Source of the DNA: Nocardioides sp. W7
GTDB lineage: Bacteria > Actinomycetota > Actinomycetes > Propionibacteriales > Nocardioidaceae
Direction of reading: 5' to 3'
Assembly: GCF_022919075.1 (NCBI RefSeq)
Contig: NZ_CP095078.1
Span: 4,712,001-4,776,000 of the forward strand
DNA length: 64,000 bases
Made by a program: the position numbers and the translations under genes. The notes beneath the pieces were generated by a model. It had not been told where the DNA came from. It searched no databases and was given only the letters and a program-made list of their open reading frames with translations. This document shows, one piece after another, positions 6,575 to 15,429 of this stretch (positions are counted from its first letter, which is position 1; each line of letters starts with the position of its first letter).

Positions 6575-9500
6575 TCAGTGAAAGTCGCGCGAGCGGTGCC
6601 GGGCCCGCAGCGCTCGGCCGGCGTCGGGGTCGACCTCCTCGAGGGTGCCGAGCCGGTCGGCGAGCAGGTTGGTGGCTCCGTCCTCGTGCTCGACCACGCC
6701 GCGGATGACCATCCCGGCCGCCGTGGTGGCGACCTCGCGGTAGCGCCGCCACACCCCGACGGTGCAGATGACGTTGAGCATCCCGGTCTCGTCCTCGAGG
6801 TTGAGGAAGGTGACCCCGCCGGCGGTGCCGGGCCGCTGCCGGTGGGTGATCATCCCCGCGACGCTGACCCGCCGGCCCGACCCGACCTCCGCCAGGTCGG
6901 TGACCGTCCGGATCCCGCCGGCCCGCAGCCGGTCGCGCAGGTGGACGAACGGGTGCGCCTCGGGAGTCATCCCGGTGGCCCAGAGGTCGGCCATCGTGGT
7001 CTCGACGGCGTCCATCTCGGGCAGCATCGGCGCCTCGGCGGTCAGCTGCAGCCCCTCCAGCTGGTCGTCGCGCTCGGTCCAGCCGGCGTTCCACAGCGCC
7101 CGCCGTCGACTCAGCCCGGCGCTCTCGAACACCCCGGCGGTGGCCAGCGCCTCCAGCTGCCGGGCGTCGAGCCCGGCCCGGCGGGACAGGTCGAGCTGGT
7201 CGGCGAAGGGCCGATCGGCACGAGCGGCGACGATCCGCTCCGCGACGGCGGTGCCGATGCCGCGCACGGAGTCCAGCCCGAGGCGGACGGCGTACGAGGT
7301 GTCTCGGCGGTGGGCGGGCGTCGGGTCGGGCGTGCCCTCGACGAACTCGGTGCGCTCGGGGTGGTCCTCGAGGCACTCCGTCAGCCCGGTGGAGCCGGGT
7401 GCGGCACCCGGCAGCAGCTCCAGGTCGGCGGTGGCGGCGGAGCTGGCCAGGTCGGGTCGGAGCACGCTGACGCCGTGCCGGCGCGCGTCGCCGACCAGCG
7501 ACTGCGGGGAGTAGAAGCCCATCGGCTGCGCGCGCAGCAGCGCGGCCAGGAACGCGCCGGGGTAGTGCAGCTTGAACCACGAGCTCGCGTAGACCAGCTT
7601 GGCGAAGGACAGCGAGTGGCTCTCGGCGAAGCCGAAGTTCGCGAAGGACAGGATCTTCAGGTAGATCGAGTCGGCGTCCTCGCCGTGGATCCCGCGGCGG
7701 GCCATGCCGGCGTACAGCTTCTCCTTGATGCTCTCGATCCGTTCCACCCCGCGCTTGGAGCCCATCGCCCGACGCAGCAGGTCGGCCTCGTCGGGGGTGC
7801 AGTCGCCGATGGCCTTGGCCATGTCCATCAGCTGCTCCTGGAAGAGCGGGACGCCGAGGGTGCGCTCCAGCACCGGGACCAGGTCCTCGTGGGGGTAGGT
7901 GATCGGCTCGCGGCCGGTGGCGCGGCGGATGTAGGGGTGCACGGCACCGCCCTGGATCGGGCCGGGCCGGATCAGCGCGATCTCGATGGCCAGGTCGTAG
8001 AAGGTGCGCGGCCGGAGCCGCGGCAGGGTGCCGATCTGGGCCCGGCTCTCGACCTGGAAGACCCCGATCGAGTCGGCCCGGCAGAGCATGTCGAAGACTG
8101 CCGGCTCCTCCTTCGGGATCGTGCTCAGCTCCCACGGCTCGCCCAGGTGGGTCTCCGAGATCCGCATCATGTGGTCGAGCGCCGAGAGCATCCCGAGGCC
8201 GAGCAGGTCGAACTTCACCAGCCCCATGAACTCGCAGGCGTCCTTGTCCCACTGCAGCACCGTGCGCTTGTCCATCCGGGCCCGCTCGATCGGGCACACC
8301 TCGCCGATCGGCCGCTCGGTGAGCACCATGCCCCCGGAGTGGATGCCGAGGTGGCGAGGGGCGCCGAGCAGGTCGTTGGCGAGGGCGACCACCTGCTCGG
8401 GTACGTCGTCACCCGCGGTGACCTCGGTCCAGGAGCTGACCTGCTTGGACCAGGCGTCCTGCTGCCCGGGCGCGTGACCGAGCGCCTTCGCGGCGTCGCG
8501 GATCGCCATCTTGGGGCGGTAGCCGATCACGTTGGCGACCTGGGCGGCGTTGTGGCGCCCGTAGGTGTCGTAGACCCACTGGATCACCTCCTCACGACGG
8601 TCGGAGTCGAAGTCGACGTCGATGTCCGGCTCCTCGTCGCGATGGGAGGAGATGAACCGCTCGAACGGCAGCCGGTAGAAGACCGGGTCGATCGCGGTGA
8701 TGCCGAGGGCGTAGCAGACCGCCGAGCTCGCCGCACTCCCCCGGCCCTGACAGAGGATCCTCTGCGAGCGTGCGAACTCGACGATGTCGTGGACGATCAC
8801 GAAGTAGCCGGCGAAGTCCTTGCGCTCGATGACGGTCAGCTCGTGCTCGACCTTGGTCCGGGCGTCCGCCTCGTGCGGGGTGCCGGCGTACCGCTCGGCG
8901 AAGCCGCGCTCGGTCAGCTCCCGCAGTCGGCTCATCGGCGTGTGCCCCTCGGGGATCCCGTTCTTGGGCAGCCTCGGGGTGGCCTTCTGCAGGTCGAACG
9001 CACACTCGTCGGCGAGTACGACGCTGCGCGCGACGGCACCGGGATGCCGGGCGAAGCGGCGGGCCATCTCGTCGCCGGAGCGCAGGCTGGCCGCTCCCGA
9101 GGGGCGCAGCCAGCCGTCCATCTCCGCCAGGCTGCGCCGGGCCCGTACGGCGGCCATCGCGGCAGCGGTTCGGTGCCCCTCCGGGGTCGCGTGGTGGACG
9201 TTGTTGGTGGCCACCACCGGCAGCCCGCGCTCGGCGGCGACCGCGGCCAGCAGGTCGTTGTGCCGGGAGTCGAGCGGGAAGCTGTGGTCGGTCAGCTCCA
9301 CCGCGACGTGCTCGGCACCGAACCGGCCGGTGAGCGCGTCGACCTCGGCCGCGGCGGCCCGGGAGCCGTGGGCCGTCAGCGCCTGGCGGACCGTGCCCTT
9401 GCGACAGCCGGTCAGCACCAACCAATGGCCGTCGTGGGGACCGCCGGCCCGCTCGGCGAGCTCGTCGAGGTCATAGAGCGGCCGGCCCTTCTCGTCGCCG

Positions 9501-9976
9501 CGCAGCTGGGCGTCGGTGATCGCCGCGGCGAGCCGGTGGTAGCCCTCCACCCCGCGGGCCAGCACCAGCAGGTGGCTGCCCTCCGGGTCGGGCACGCCCA
9601 GCTGCGGCTTGCTGAGCCCCAGCGAGAGCTCGGCACCGTAGACCGTGCGCAGGTCGTGCAGCTGGGCGGTCTCGGCGAACAGCGGGGCGCCGTAGAAGCC
9701 GTCGTGGTCGGTGATCGCCAACGCGTGCAGGCCGAGTCGAGCCGCCTCGATCACCAGGTGGTCCGGCCCGCTGGCCCCGTCCAGGAAGCTGAAGCTGCTG
9801 TGGCAGTGCAGCTCGGCGTACGGCGTGAGCGGGCCGGACGGGCGCGTGACGACGACCTGCTCCCGGCGGTGCTTGCGCGTCGAGATCGGGGCCTCGGGAA
9901 CGCTCGGGCGCGGCCGTCCCGAGAGCCGCGCCTCCAGCTCGCCCCAGGACATGTTGGCGGGGTTGTTCCAGCCCAT
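6575..9976 (-). CDS. dnaE2: Error-prone DNA polymerase DnaE2
   Basis: This 1,133-residue C-family polymerase is the catalytic subunit of the SOS mutasome. Visible parts: PHP domain at the N-terminus (YAELHCHSSFSFLDGAS and ALAITDHDGFYGA), the polymerase palm with the acidic pair in PDIDVDFDSDRREEV, the thumb/finger region with GRGSAASSAVCYALGI, a tandem helix-hairpin-helix near 900, and an OB fold at the C-terminus. DnaE2 lacks the extended C-terminal tail of replicative DnaE1 and is slightly shorter, as seen. It ends the operon imuA-imuB-dnaE2: the imuB stop is 12 nt upstream of its ATG, and the whole set lies behind one LexA box at 12,241. It needs ImuB for access to the beta clamp. Confidence 0.95.
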   Translation of the reverse strand: MGWNNPANMSWGELEARLSGRPRPSVPEAPISTRKHRREQVVVTRPSGPLTPYAELHCHSSFSFLDGASGPDHLVIEAARLGLHALAITDHDGFYGAPLFAETAQLHDLRTVYGAELSLGLSKPQLGVPDPEGSHLLVLARGVEGYHRLAAAITDAQLRGDEKGRPLYDLDELAERAGGPHDGHWLVLTGCRKGTVRQALTAHGSRAAAAEVDALTGRFGAEHVAVELTDHSFPLDSRHNDLLAAVAAERGLPVVATNNVHHATPEGHRTAAAMAAVRARRSLAEMDGWLRPSGAASLRSGDEMARRFARHPGAVARSVVLADECAFDLQKATPRLPKNGIPEGHTPMSRLRELTERGFAERYAGTPHEADARTKVEHELTVIERKDFAGYFVIVHDIVEFARSQRILCQGRGSAASSAVCYALGITAIDPVFYRLPFERFISSHRDEEPDIDVDFDSDRREEVIQWVYDTYGRHNAAQVANVIGYRPKMAIRDAAKALGHAPGQQDAWSKQVSSWTEVTAGDDVPEQVVALANDLLGAPRHLGIHSGGMVLTERPIGEVCPIERARMDKRTVLQWDKDACEFMGLVKFDLLGLGMLSALDHMMRISETHLGEPWELSTIPKEEPAVFDMLCRADSIGVFQVESRAQIGTLPRLRPRTFYDLAIEIALIRPGPIQGGAVHPYIRRATGREPITYPHEDLVPVLERTLGVPLFQEQLMDMAKAIGDCTPDEADLLRRAMGSKRGVERIESIKEKLYAGMARRGIHGEDADSIYLKILSFANFGFAESHSLSFAKLVYASSWFKLHYPGAFLAALLRAQPMGFYSPQSLVGDARRHGVSVLRPDLASSAATADLELLPGAAPGSTGLTECLEDHPERTEFVEGTPDPTPAHRRDTSYAVRLGLDSVRGIGTAVAERIVAARADRPFADQLDLSRRAGLDARQLEALATAGVFESAGLSRRRALWNAGWTERDDQLEGLQLTAEAPMLPEMDAVETTMADLWATGMTPEAHPFVHLRDRLRAGGIRTVTDLAEVGSGRRVSVAGMITHRQRPGTAGGVTFLNLEDETGMLNVICTVGVWRRYREVATTAAGMVIRGVVEHEDGATNLLADRLGTLEEVDPDAGRALRARHRSRDFH

Positions 9977-9988
9977 CAGTCGCTCTGC

Positions 9989-11530
9989 TCACTCATAGGC
10001 CGCCTCTGTCCACCAGACGTTGCCGTCGAGTGTGAGCAGCCAGGCCCGGCCGTCGACGCCGACCAGCTGGAACCGGGCCACCCGTCGACCGCCGGACTCC
10101 CACCACTGTTCCTCGACGACCCACGGTCCTGCCCAGGCGGCGACCGGCTGCCGGTCCTCGTCGGGGCCCGGGCAGAACCGGGCCGGCTCGCCGGTCAGGG
10201 CGCCGCGGTCGTCGAGCGCGACCGGCCGGCCGGCGCGGTCGGCGACCTCGGCCGCCCAGGGCGTGCGCAGCACGCGGGACGGCGCGGGCGGCGGCAGGCT
10301 GCCGGGCCACGGCGGCCCGGTCGGGCGGAGCCCGGTCGCCCGTTCCCCCCAGGGCACCCAGGCCTGCCGGTCGGCCGGGCCGCGGCCGCCCTGCAGCACC
10401 GGGACGACGACGGAGTCGTGGCCGAGCATCCCCTGCACGCGCGCGATGCCCCGCTCGACCCGCTCGTCGGTGCCGCCCCAGAGCACGTCGGCGTGCACGG
10501 CGTCGGGGACGACGGTCTCGGGGACGAACCGGACCCGCTCGATCGGCGAGCGCACCTCGCCGGCCCGGAAGCTGCCGCCCAGCTGCCAGTGCAGCCGGTC
10601 GACCAGGTCGGAGGCGGTGAAGAACCGGGGGTGCAGCCAGGTGCGGGCCGAGGCCGGCCGGCCCTGCGGGTCCTCGCCCTCGCAGCGGGCCTCGATCCGC
10701 ACCTCGGTGCAGACCAGGCCCTGCCGGGCGATGCCCGCCACGAACGCCTCGGCGGTACGACGGGCACTGAAGACGATCGTCTCGGCGGAGTCCAGCGGCG
10801 GCTCGAAGTCGACGTGACGCTCGAGCTCGGGGGGCGGGGTGCGGGTCGGGAGGTGGACCGAGCCGCCACCGGCGACCACCCGGTGCACCCAGGCGACGTG
10901 GCTGCCGAACCGGTCGCGGACGTCGGCCGCCCGCAGCCGGGCCAGGTCGCCCAGGGTGCGCAGGCCGAGCCGGCGGAGCAGGCTCACCGCGTCGGGCTCG
11001 TCGAGGACGTCGACGGGCAGCGCACGCAGGAACTCCGCCGACCCGCCCGCGGGCACCACCAGGCTCTCCTGCGATCCCGCCCGCCGCGCCGCCTGCTCGG
11101 CGGTGAACAGCTCGTCGGCCACCCCTGCGCGACTGTCCCAGACCCCGAGGGCGACCAGCCGCTCGGCGAGCACCGCCCCCGCCTCCGCCTCGCCGCCGTA
11201 GAACCGGCCGGGCGAGCGCAGCGCGACCAGCCCCGGCCGCAGCGGCGCGATCCCGGGCCGGATCTCCTCGACCGCGACCAGCACGTCCTCGAAGGCGCGC
11301 GCGTCGCGCTCCGGCGACGCGGGGAGTACGGCGAGCTCGGGGCACCGGGCCTGCGCGTCGCGCCGGCGCATCCCCCGTCGTACGCCCAGGGCGCGGGCGG
11401 GCTCGTTGCAGGCCTGGACCAGGTTGGCGTGGAAGACCGCCGCCGGCAGCTTGCCGGGCAGCCCGGCCTCGGTGGCCGCGGCCACCACCGGCCAGTCGGG
11501 GCACCACACGACCAGCACCCGGCCGAGCAT
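9989..11530 (-). CDS. imuB: ImuB, Y-family polymerase-like mutasome subunit
   Basis: The 513-residue protein has the Y-family polymerase fold: MLGRVLVVWCPDWPVVAA at the start, RALGVRRGMRRRDAQARCPEL, then palm, thumb and little-finger regions. At the first catalytic site a true polymerase has DxD; here the position reads VWCPDW, so the metal-binding residue is missing, as in other ImuB proteins, which are non-catalytic adaptors that bind the beta clamp, ImuA and DnaE2. The C-terminal third (about 400-513) is the ImuB extension, ending WLLTLDGNVWWTEAAYE. The ATG overlaps the stop of the upstream gene as TGATG, showing translational coupling. DnaE2 follows 12 nt later. Confidence 0.93.
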   Translation of the reverse strand: MLGRVLVVWCPDWPVVAAATEAGLPGKLPAAVFHANLVQACNEPARALGVRRGMRRRDAQARCPELAVLPASPERDARAFEDVLVAVEEIRPGIAPLRPGLVALRSPGRFYGGEAEAGAVLAERLVALGVWDSRAGVADELFTAEQAARRAGSQESLVVPAGGSAEFLRALPVDVLDEPDAVSLLRRLGLRTLGDLARLRAADVRDRFGSHVAWVHRVVAGGGSVHLPTRTPPPELERHVDFEPPLDSAETIVFSARRTAEAFVAGIARQGLVCTEVRIEARCEGEDPQGRPASARTWLHPRFFTASDLVDRLHWQLGGSFRAGEVRSPIERVRFVPETVVPDAVHADVLWGGTDERVERGIARVQGMLGHDSVVVPVLQGGRGPADRQAWVPWGERATGLRPTGPPWPGSLPPPAPSRVLRTPWAAEVADRAGRPVALDDRGALTGEPARFCPGPDEDRQPVAAWAGPWVVEEQWWESGGRRVARFQLVGVDGRAWLLTLDGNVWWTEAAYE

Positions 11531-12231
11531 CAGCCCGCCTCCCTGCTGTCGGGAGCGGCATTGCGAGCGGCCGTGATCGGGACCGCCTCCGGCGTCGCCC
11601 GTCGTACGCCGGCCGCGGGGTCGGGCAGCCAGAGGTCGGTGCCCCGCGCCGGGGCGGTCCCGCGCCGCACCGTGACCGCGACCCGACGCGCCCGGAGGTG
11701 GCCGTGCCCCTGGCCGAGCCCCGACCAGGCCGGCTCCTCGACGCCGATCCGGGCCTCGCTGCGCGGCCAGTCGCCCTGGACCAGCAGCACCGCGGAGCGC
11801 TTGCGAAGCCGGGCTCCCAACCGCTCGGCGACCGACGGGGCGACCCGCCCGCCCGGCCGGAGCAGCACCACGGGCGTGACGTCGACGAGGGCGGCGGTGA
11901 CCTCCAGCCACTGCTCCCCCGGCTCGGGCACCAGCACGGTGCGGGCGAGCTCGACCCCGGTCTCGGCCGCGGCCTCGGCCCCGAAGTCGGGGATCCCGAC
12001 GACGGCGCACCACTCCCCGGCCCGCGACGGCCCGGCCAGCAGCGCCATCGCCAGGCCCAGTCCGTCGACCTCGTAGCTGGCACCGGCGTACAGCTGGACC
12101 ACCCCGGAGAGCGCCGGGTGCATCGACACCGGCACCCGCGGCATCCCCCCGGCCATCCGCTGCATCCGCTCGCGGAGCACCGCCAGATCAGGGGGCTGAT
12201 CGGGGCTCAGCGAGGCGGCGGCTGCGGACAC
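11530..12231 (-). CDS. imuA: ImuA-type RecA-like mutasome protein
   Basis: The 233-residue protein corresponds to actinobacterial ImuA' (RecA-fold, ATPase motifs weak). It has ALSGVVQLYAGASYEVDGLGLAMALL in the place where RecA relatives hold the P-loop; no GKT/S is visible, so ATP binding is doubtful, as noted for mycobacterial ImuA'. Later strands GEWCAVVGIPDFGAEAA and VVLLRPGGRVAPSVAERLGARLRKRSAVLLV fit the RecA core. It is the first gene of the imuA-imuB-dnaE2 operon and starts just 9 nt after the LexA box, so LexA bound there would cover the promoter or start region. Stop and imuB start overlap (TGATG). Confidence 0.85.
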   Translation of the reverse strand: MSAAAASLSPDQPPDLAVLRERMQRMAGGMPRVPVSMHPALSGVVQLYAGASYEVDGLGLAMALLAGPSRAGEWCAVVGIPDFGAEAAAETGVELARTVLVPEPGEQWLEVTAALVDVTPVVLLRPGGRVAPSVAERLGARLRKRSAVLLVQGDWPRSEARIGVEEPAWSGLGQGHGHLRARRVAVTVRRGTAPARGTDLWLPDPAAGVRRATPEAVPITAARNAAPDSREAG

Positions 12232-12240
12232 ACCCCATCA

Positions 12241-12256
12241 TCGAACACCTGTTCGA
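12241..12256 (-). promoter_or_regulatory. LexA (SOS) box of the imuA-imuB-dnaE2 operon
   Basis: TCGAACACCTGTTCGA fits the actinobacterial SOS box TCGAAC-N4-GTTCGA exactly and lies 9 nt upstream of imuA. The three downstream genes are coupled, so this single box should place the whole mutasome under DNA-damage control. Confidence 0.93.
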
Positions 12257-12280
12257 AGGAGTCAATCCGGTCGCCATCAG

Positions 12281-12343
12281 TGAACGCCGAGTCAGCAGAA
12301 GTAGTGCCGACTCGGCCCACTGTTTCTGCTGACTCGGCGTTCA
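12281..12343. terminator. Long perfect inverted repeat between fadD and the SOS box
   Basis: A 20-bp arm (12,281-12,300, starting TGAACGCCGAGTCAGC) is repeated exactly in reverse complement at 12,324-12,343, with a 23-nt loop that itself contains another CCGACTCGG. There is no T-run on either side, so it would be a non-canonical terminator for the acyl-CoA ligase gene or an insulator protecting the SOS promoter. The repeated CCGAGTC/GACTCGG words could instead mark a small palindromic repeat element. Confidence 0.5.
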
Positions 12344-12413
12344 GGCAACCGTCACCACCTACTGCTGCGCGAGCAGCCCGGACAACCGCGAGCGAAGCGA
12401 GCTCCTCGCCTTC

Positions 12414-14237
12414 TCAGGAGGTGTACAGCGCCGCGATCCGGTCGGAGTTGTTGCCCTCGACGATGTTGCGCTTGACCTTCATCGACGGCGTGAGCTCGCC
12501 GGACTCGATGGTGAGGTCGTGGTCGAGGATCTCCCACTTCTTGATGGTCTCCCAGCGGTTGAGCTTGGCGTTGAGCTCGTCGACGTACCCGGCGACCATC
12601 GCCTTGACCGCGTCGGAGGACACGATGTCGGTGTACGACGCGCCGGCCATGCCGTTCTCCTCGGCCCAACCCGCCATCGCGTCCGGGTCGAGGGTGACCA
12701 GGGCGACGACGAAGTTGCGCTCGCTGCCGAAGACCATGAACTGGCTGGTGTAGGGACAGATCGCCTTGAACTTCGACTCGATCGCCGAGGGGGCGATGTA
12801 CTTGCCGCCGGAGGTCTTGAACAGGTCCTTGATCCGGCCGGTGATGGTCAGGAACCCGTCGGCGTCGAGGCTGCCCTTGTCGCCCGTGCGCAGCCAGCCG
12901 TCCTCGGTGAACGCCTTCGCGGTCTCCTCGGGCAGGTTGTGGTAGCCCTCCATGATGTGCGGCCCGCGCAGCTGCACCTCGTCGCCCTCGCCGATCCGCA
13001 CCTCCGCACCCGGCAGGGCGGGACCGACCGTCCCGATCTTGTACTGGTCGGGGTGGTTGACCGTGGCGCCCGCGGCGTTCTCGGTCATGCCGTAGCCCTC
13101 GAGGATGAGGATGCCGGCGGCGTGGAACCACTCCGCGATCTCGGAGTTCAGCGCCGCCGACCCGGAGATGAAGAACCGCACCCGGCCGCCGAACCGGTCG
13201 CGCACCTTGCTGAAGACCAGCTTGTCGAACAGCCCGTGCTGCAGGTTGAGCAGGAGCGGGACGCTCTTGCCCTCGCGCTTGAGCTTGTCGACCTTGATGC
13301 CGACCTCGAAGGCCTTGAGGAACAGCTTCTCCTTGATGCCGCCCTCGGCCGCCTGCATGGTGACGATCCGGCCGTGGGCCTTCTCGAAGATGCGGGGCGC
13401 GGCTCCCATGAAGGTCGGCTTCACGATGCCGACGTTCTCGATGATCTTGTCGACGCGACCGTCGATCGCGGTCGCGAAGCCGCAGGCCAGCTGGGCGGAG
13501 AGCAGCACCTTGCCGAAGGAGTGCGCCATCGGCAGCCACAGGAACTGCAGGTCGTCCTCGTGCAGGATGTGCTGCGCCTCGATCGCCGCGCCCTCGTAGA
13601 CCCACGAGCTGTGCTTGAGCCGGACGCCCTTGGGCTTGCCCGTGGTCCCGGAGGTGTAGATCAGCGTCGCGAGCTGCTCGGGTGCGATCGACTTCGCCGT
13701 CTGCTCGATCACGTCGGGGTGCTCGGCGAGGTAGGCGTCGCCGAGCTCGGCCAGCGCGTCCAGGCTGATCACCCAGTCGCCGTCGGCGGTCCCGTCGAAG
13801 GTGACGACCTTCAGCACGTGGGGCAGCTCGTTCTTGTGCTCACGGAGCTTGGCGACCTGCTCGTCGTCCTCGGCGAACACGACCCGGCACTCGGAGTCGG
13901 CGAGGATGTACGTCGTGTCCTCGCCGTTCGTCGTCGGGTAGACGGTGGTGGTGGCAGCTCCGCCGCACATCACCGCCAGGTCGGCGAGGATCCACTCGTA
14001 GCGGGTCCCGGACACGATGCCGACCCGCTGCTCGGACTCGATCCCGAGCGAGAGCAGCCCGGCGGCGAGCCGCGAGACGAGGTCTCCGGCCTGCTGCCAG
14101 GTCACGGACTCCCAGGCCTCGCCGCGCGGGAACCGGAAGGCCTCGTTGCCGGGCGACGCCGCCACCCGGTTGAGGAACTGCACGGCCACATTGGGCTCGA
14201 GATGGTCGACGAAGCTCGTGTCATGATTCGCGGGCAT
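12414..14237 (-). CDS. Long-chain fatty-acid-CoA ligase (FadD15-like)
   Basis: The 607-residue AMP-forming ligase activates long-chain fatty acids to acyl-CoA. It shows the P-loop-like motif LIYTSGTTGKPKGVRL (about 195-210), FLWLPMAHSFGK, ILEGYGMTENAAGATVN (A5-like), and GWLRTGDKGSLDADGFLTITGRIKDLFKTSGGKYI near the C-terminus, with the catalytic Lys region shortly after. Length and the order of motifs match the FadD15/AcsL group that works in general fatty acid activation or triacylglycerol metabolism. The ATG has GGAG 8 nt upstream. It is monocistronic, read away from the APH-like gene and ending before a long inverted repeat. Confidence 0.92.
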   Translation of the reverse strand: MPANHDTSFVDHLEPNVAVQFLNRVAASPGNEAFRFPRGEAWESVTWQQAGDLVSRLAAGLLSLGIESEQRVGIVSGTRYEWILADLAVMCGGAATTTVYPTTNGEDTTYILADSECRVVFAEDDEQVAKLREHKNELPHVLKVVTFDGTADGDWVISLDALAELGDAYLAEHPDVIEQTAKSIAPEQLATLIYTSGTTGKPKGVRLKHSSWVYEGAAIEAQHILHEDDLQFLWLPMAHSFGKVLLSAQLACGFATAIDGRVDKIIENVGIVKPTFMGAAPRIFEKAHGRIVTMQAAEGGIKEKLFLKAFEVGIKVDKLKREGKSVPLLLNLQHGLFDKLVFSKVRDRFGGRVRFFISGSAALNSEIAEWFHAAGILILEGYGMTENAAGATVNHPDQYKIGTVGPALPGAEVRIGEGDEVQLRGPHIMEGYHNLPEETAKAFTEDGWLRTGDKGSLDADGFLTITGRIKDLFKTSGGKYIAPSAIESKFKAICPYTSQFMVFGSERNFVVALVTLDPDAMAGWAEENGMAGASYTDIVSSDAVKAMVAGYVDELNAKLNRWETIKKWEILDHDLTIESGELTPSMKVKRNIVEGNNSDRIAALYTS

Positions 14238-14422
14238 GTCACTCCTGCAGTGGATGGCGGAGGGAGGCTGGCGGTCCCCGGCACCCTCCCAAGCGCGGCT
14301 ATTGCGGAGTAACCTACGTCACTCGCAACTCGCGGGTAACCCGATCACCCGAGCGTGTCCGGAATCGTGACCCGACGTTGGCCCGTCCGGCCGTCGCGGC
14401 TTCGTCCCCGGCGATCCGCCAA

Positions 14423-15334
14423 TCACTCCTGGACGGCCTTGGCGACCGTGACGCAGGTCGTCAGCCACGCGCGGTCCGGCGCGTCGGGGTGGTCCTCGAG
14501 CTCCCAGAGCGCGTTGTGGAGCATCCGGACCACCACCCAGTCCCGGGCCCGGTCCTCGTCGAGGCCCGCGGCGTCGACCACGGCCTGGAAGCGCCGACGC
14601 ATCCCGCCCCGGACATCGCCCTCGAGCTCGGCCCAGCGGTTCCACAGCATCGGGGCCACCTCGTAGTGCGGGTCGCCGCTGACCGGCTTGGGGTCGATCA
14701 CGAGCCACGGCTCCCGGTCGCCGGCGAGCACGTTCTCGTAGTGCAGGTCGGTGTGCACCAGCGTCCCGGTGCTGGCCGGGTCCGCGACCAGGTCGCGTCC
14801 CAGGGAGACCGCCTGCTCGACCATCCGGTGCGGGACCGGCGCGTCCCGGGGCAGCTCGGCGAGCCGGTCGGTCCAGCGCCCGACGTACGACGTCAGCAGC
14901 CGCAGCTGGGGCGGTGCGGGCACGTGCAGCCGACCGTAGAGACCGCCGACGATCTCGCAGGCCTCGAGGTCCCAGACCTCGGTGAGGTCGCGCTGGTGCA
15001 GCCGCTCGAGGAGCAGCAGCCGGCGCCCGGGATCTGCGCGGAGCAGCCGCACGGCACCGTTGCCACCGAGGCGCTGCAGGGCCAGCGCCTCGTGCTCCTC
15101 CTCGTCGCCGCCCGGGACCCCGGGGCAGACCAGCTTCAGCACGGCCGGGGTGCCGTCGCGGTCGCGGACCGGGAGCACCAGCGCGGTCCAGCCGTGCATC
15201 GGCTCGCCGTCGCCGGTCAGCTCCCACTCGGCCAGCACGTCGTCGACGAGCCGGGGCAGTCGCTCGACCCAGGCCGCCCACGCCGGACCCCGGGCGGCGA
15301 AACCGAGCACGAACGTGGGGAGGCGCACAGGCAC
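14423..15334 (-). CDS. Aminoglycoside/hydroxyurea antibiotic kinase-like protein (APH(6) family)
   Basis: The 303-residue protein belongs to the streptomycin-6-kinase / hydroxyurea kinase-like family. Signs are VLPVRDRDGTPAVLKLVCPG (ATP-binding lysine), EHEALALQRLGGNGAVRLLRADPGRRLLLLERL given here only by its ends, the catalytic loop GTLVHTDLHYENVLAGDREPW (D and N residues) and IDPKPVSGDPHYEVAPMLWN (metal-binding Asp). All kinase residues are kept. Chromosomal copies in soil actinobacteria often do not give resistance and phosphorylate unknown small molecules. GTG 15,334 is chosen because homologues start near VRLPTFV; the frame is open further upstream without a ribosome binding site. It is divergent from the exopolysaccharide gene at 15,430. 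Confidence 0.85.
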   Translation of the reverse strand: MPVRLPTFVLGFAARGPAWAAWVERLPRLVDDVLAEWELTGDGEPMHGWTALVLPVRDRDGTPAVLKLVCPGVPGGDEEEHEALALQRLGGNGAVRLLRADPGRRLLLLERLHQRDLTEVWDLEACEIVGGLYGRLHVPAPPQLRLLTSYVGRWTDRLAELPRDAPVPHRMVEQAVSLGRDLVADPASTGTLVHTDLHYENVLAGDREPWLVIDPKPVSGDPHYEVAPMLWNRWAELEGDVRGGMRRRFQAVVDAAGLDEDRARDWVVVRMLHNALWELEDHPDAPDRAWLTTCVTVAKAVQE

Positions 15335-15429
15335 CCGGTCATCCTGGCAGGGCCGAAAGGGTTTCCGAACCGCCCCCCACGGGGCATGACTCCCCTGTCG
15401 CCGCTGACCAGGTACTGGGGGGTCCCGCA

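Noticed and set aside
6347..12076. Very long open frame on the + strand opposite dnaE2 and imuB
   Set aside because: It is the antisense frame of GC-rich coding genes; its translation is low-complexity (G, V, D, R, H) with no domain, and dnaE2/imuB on the other strand are unmistakable.
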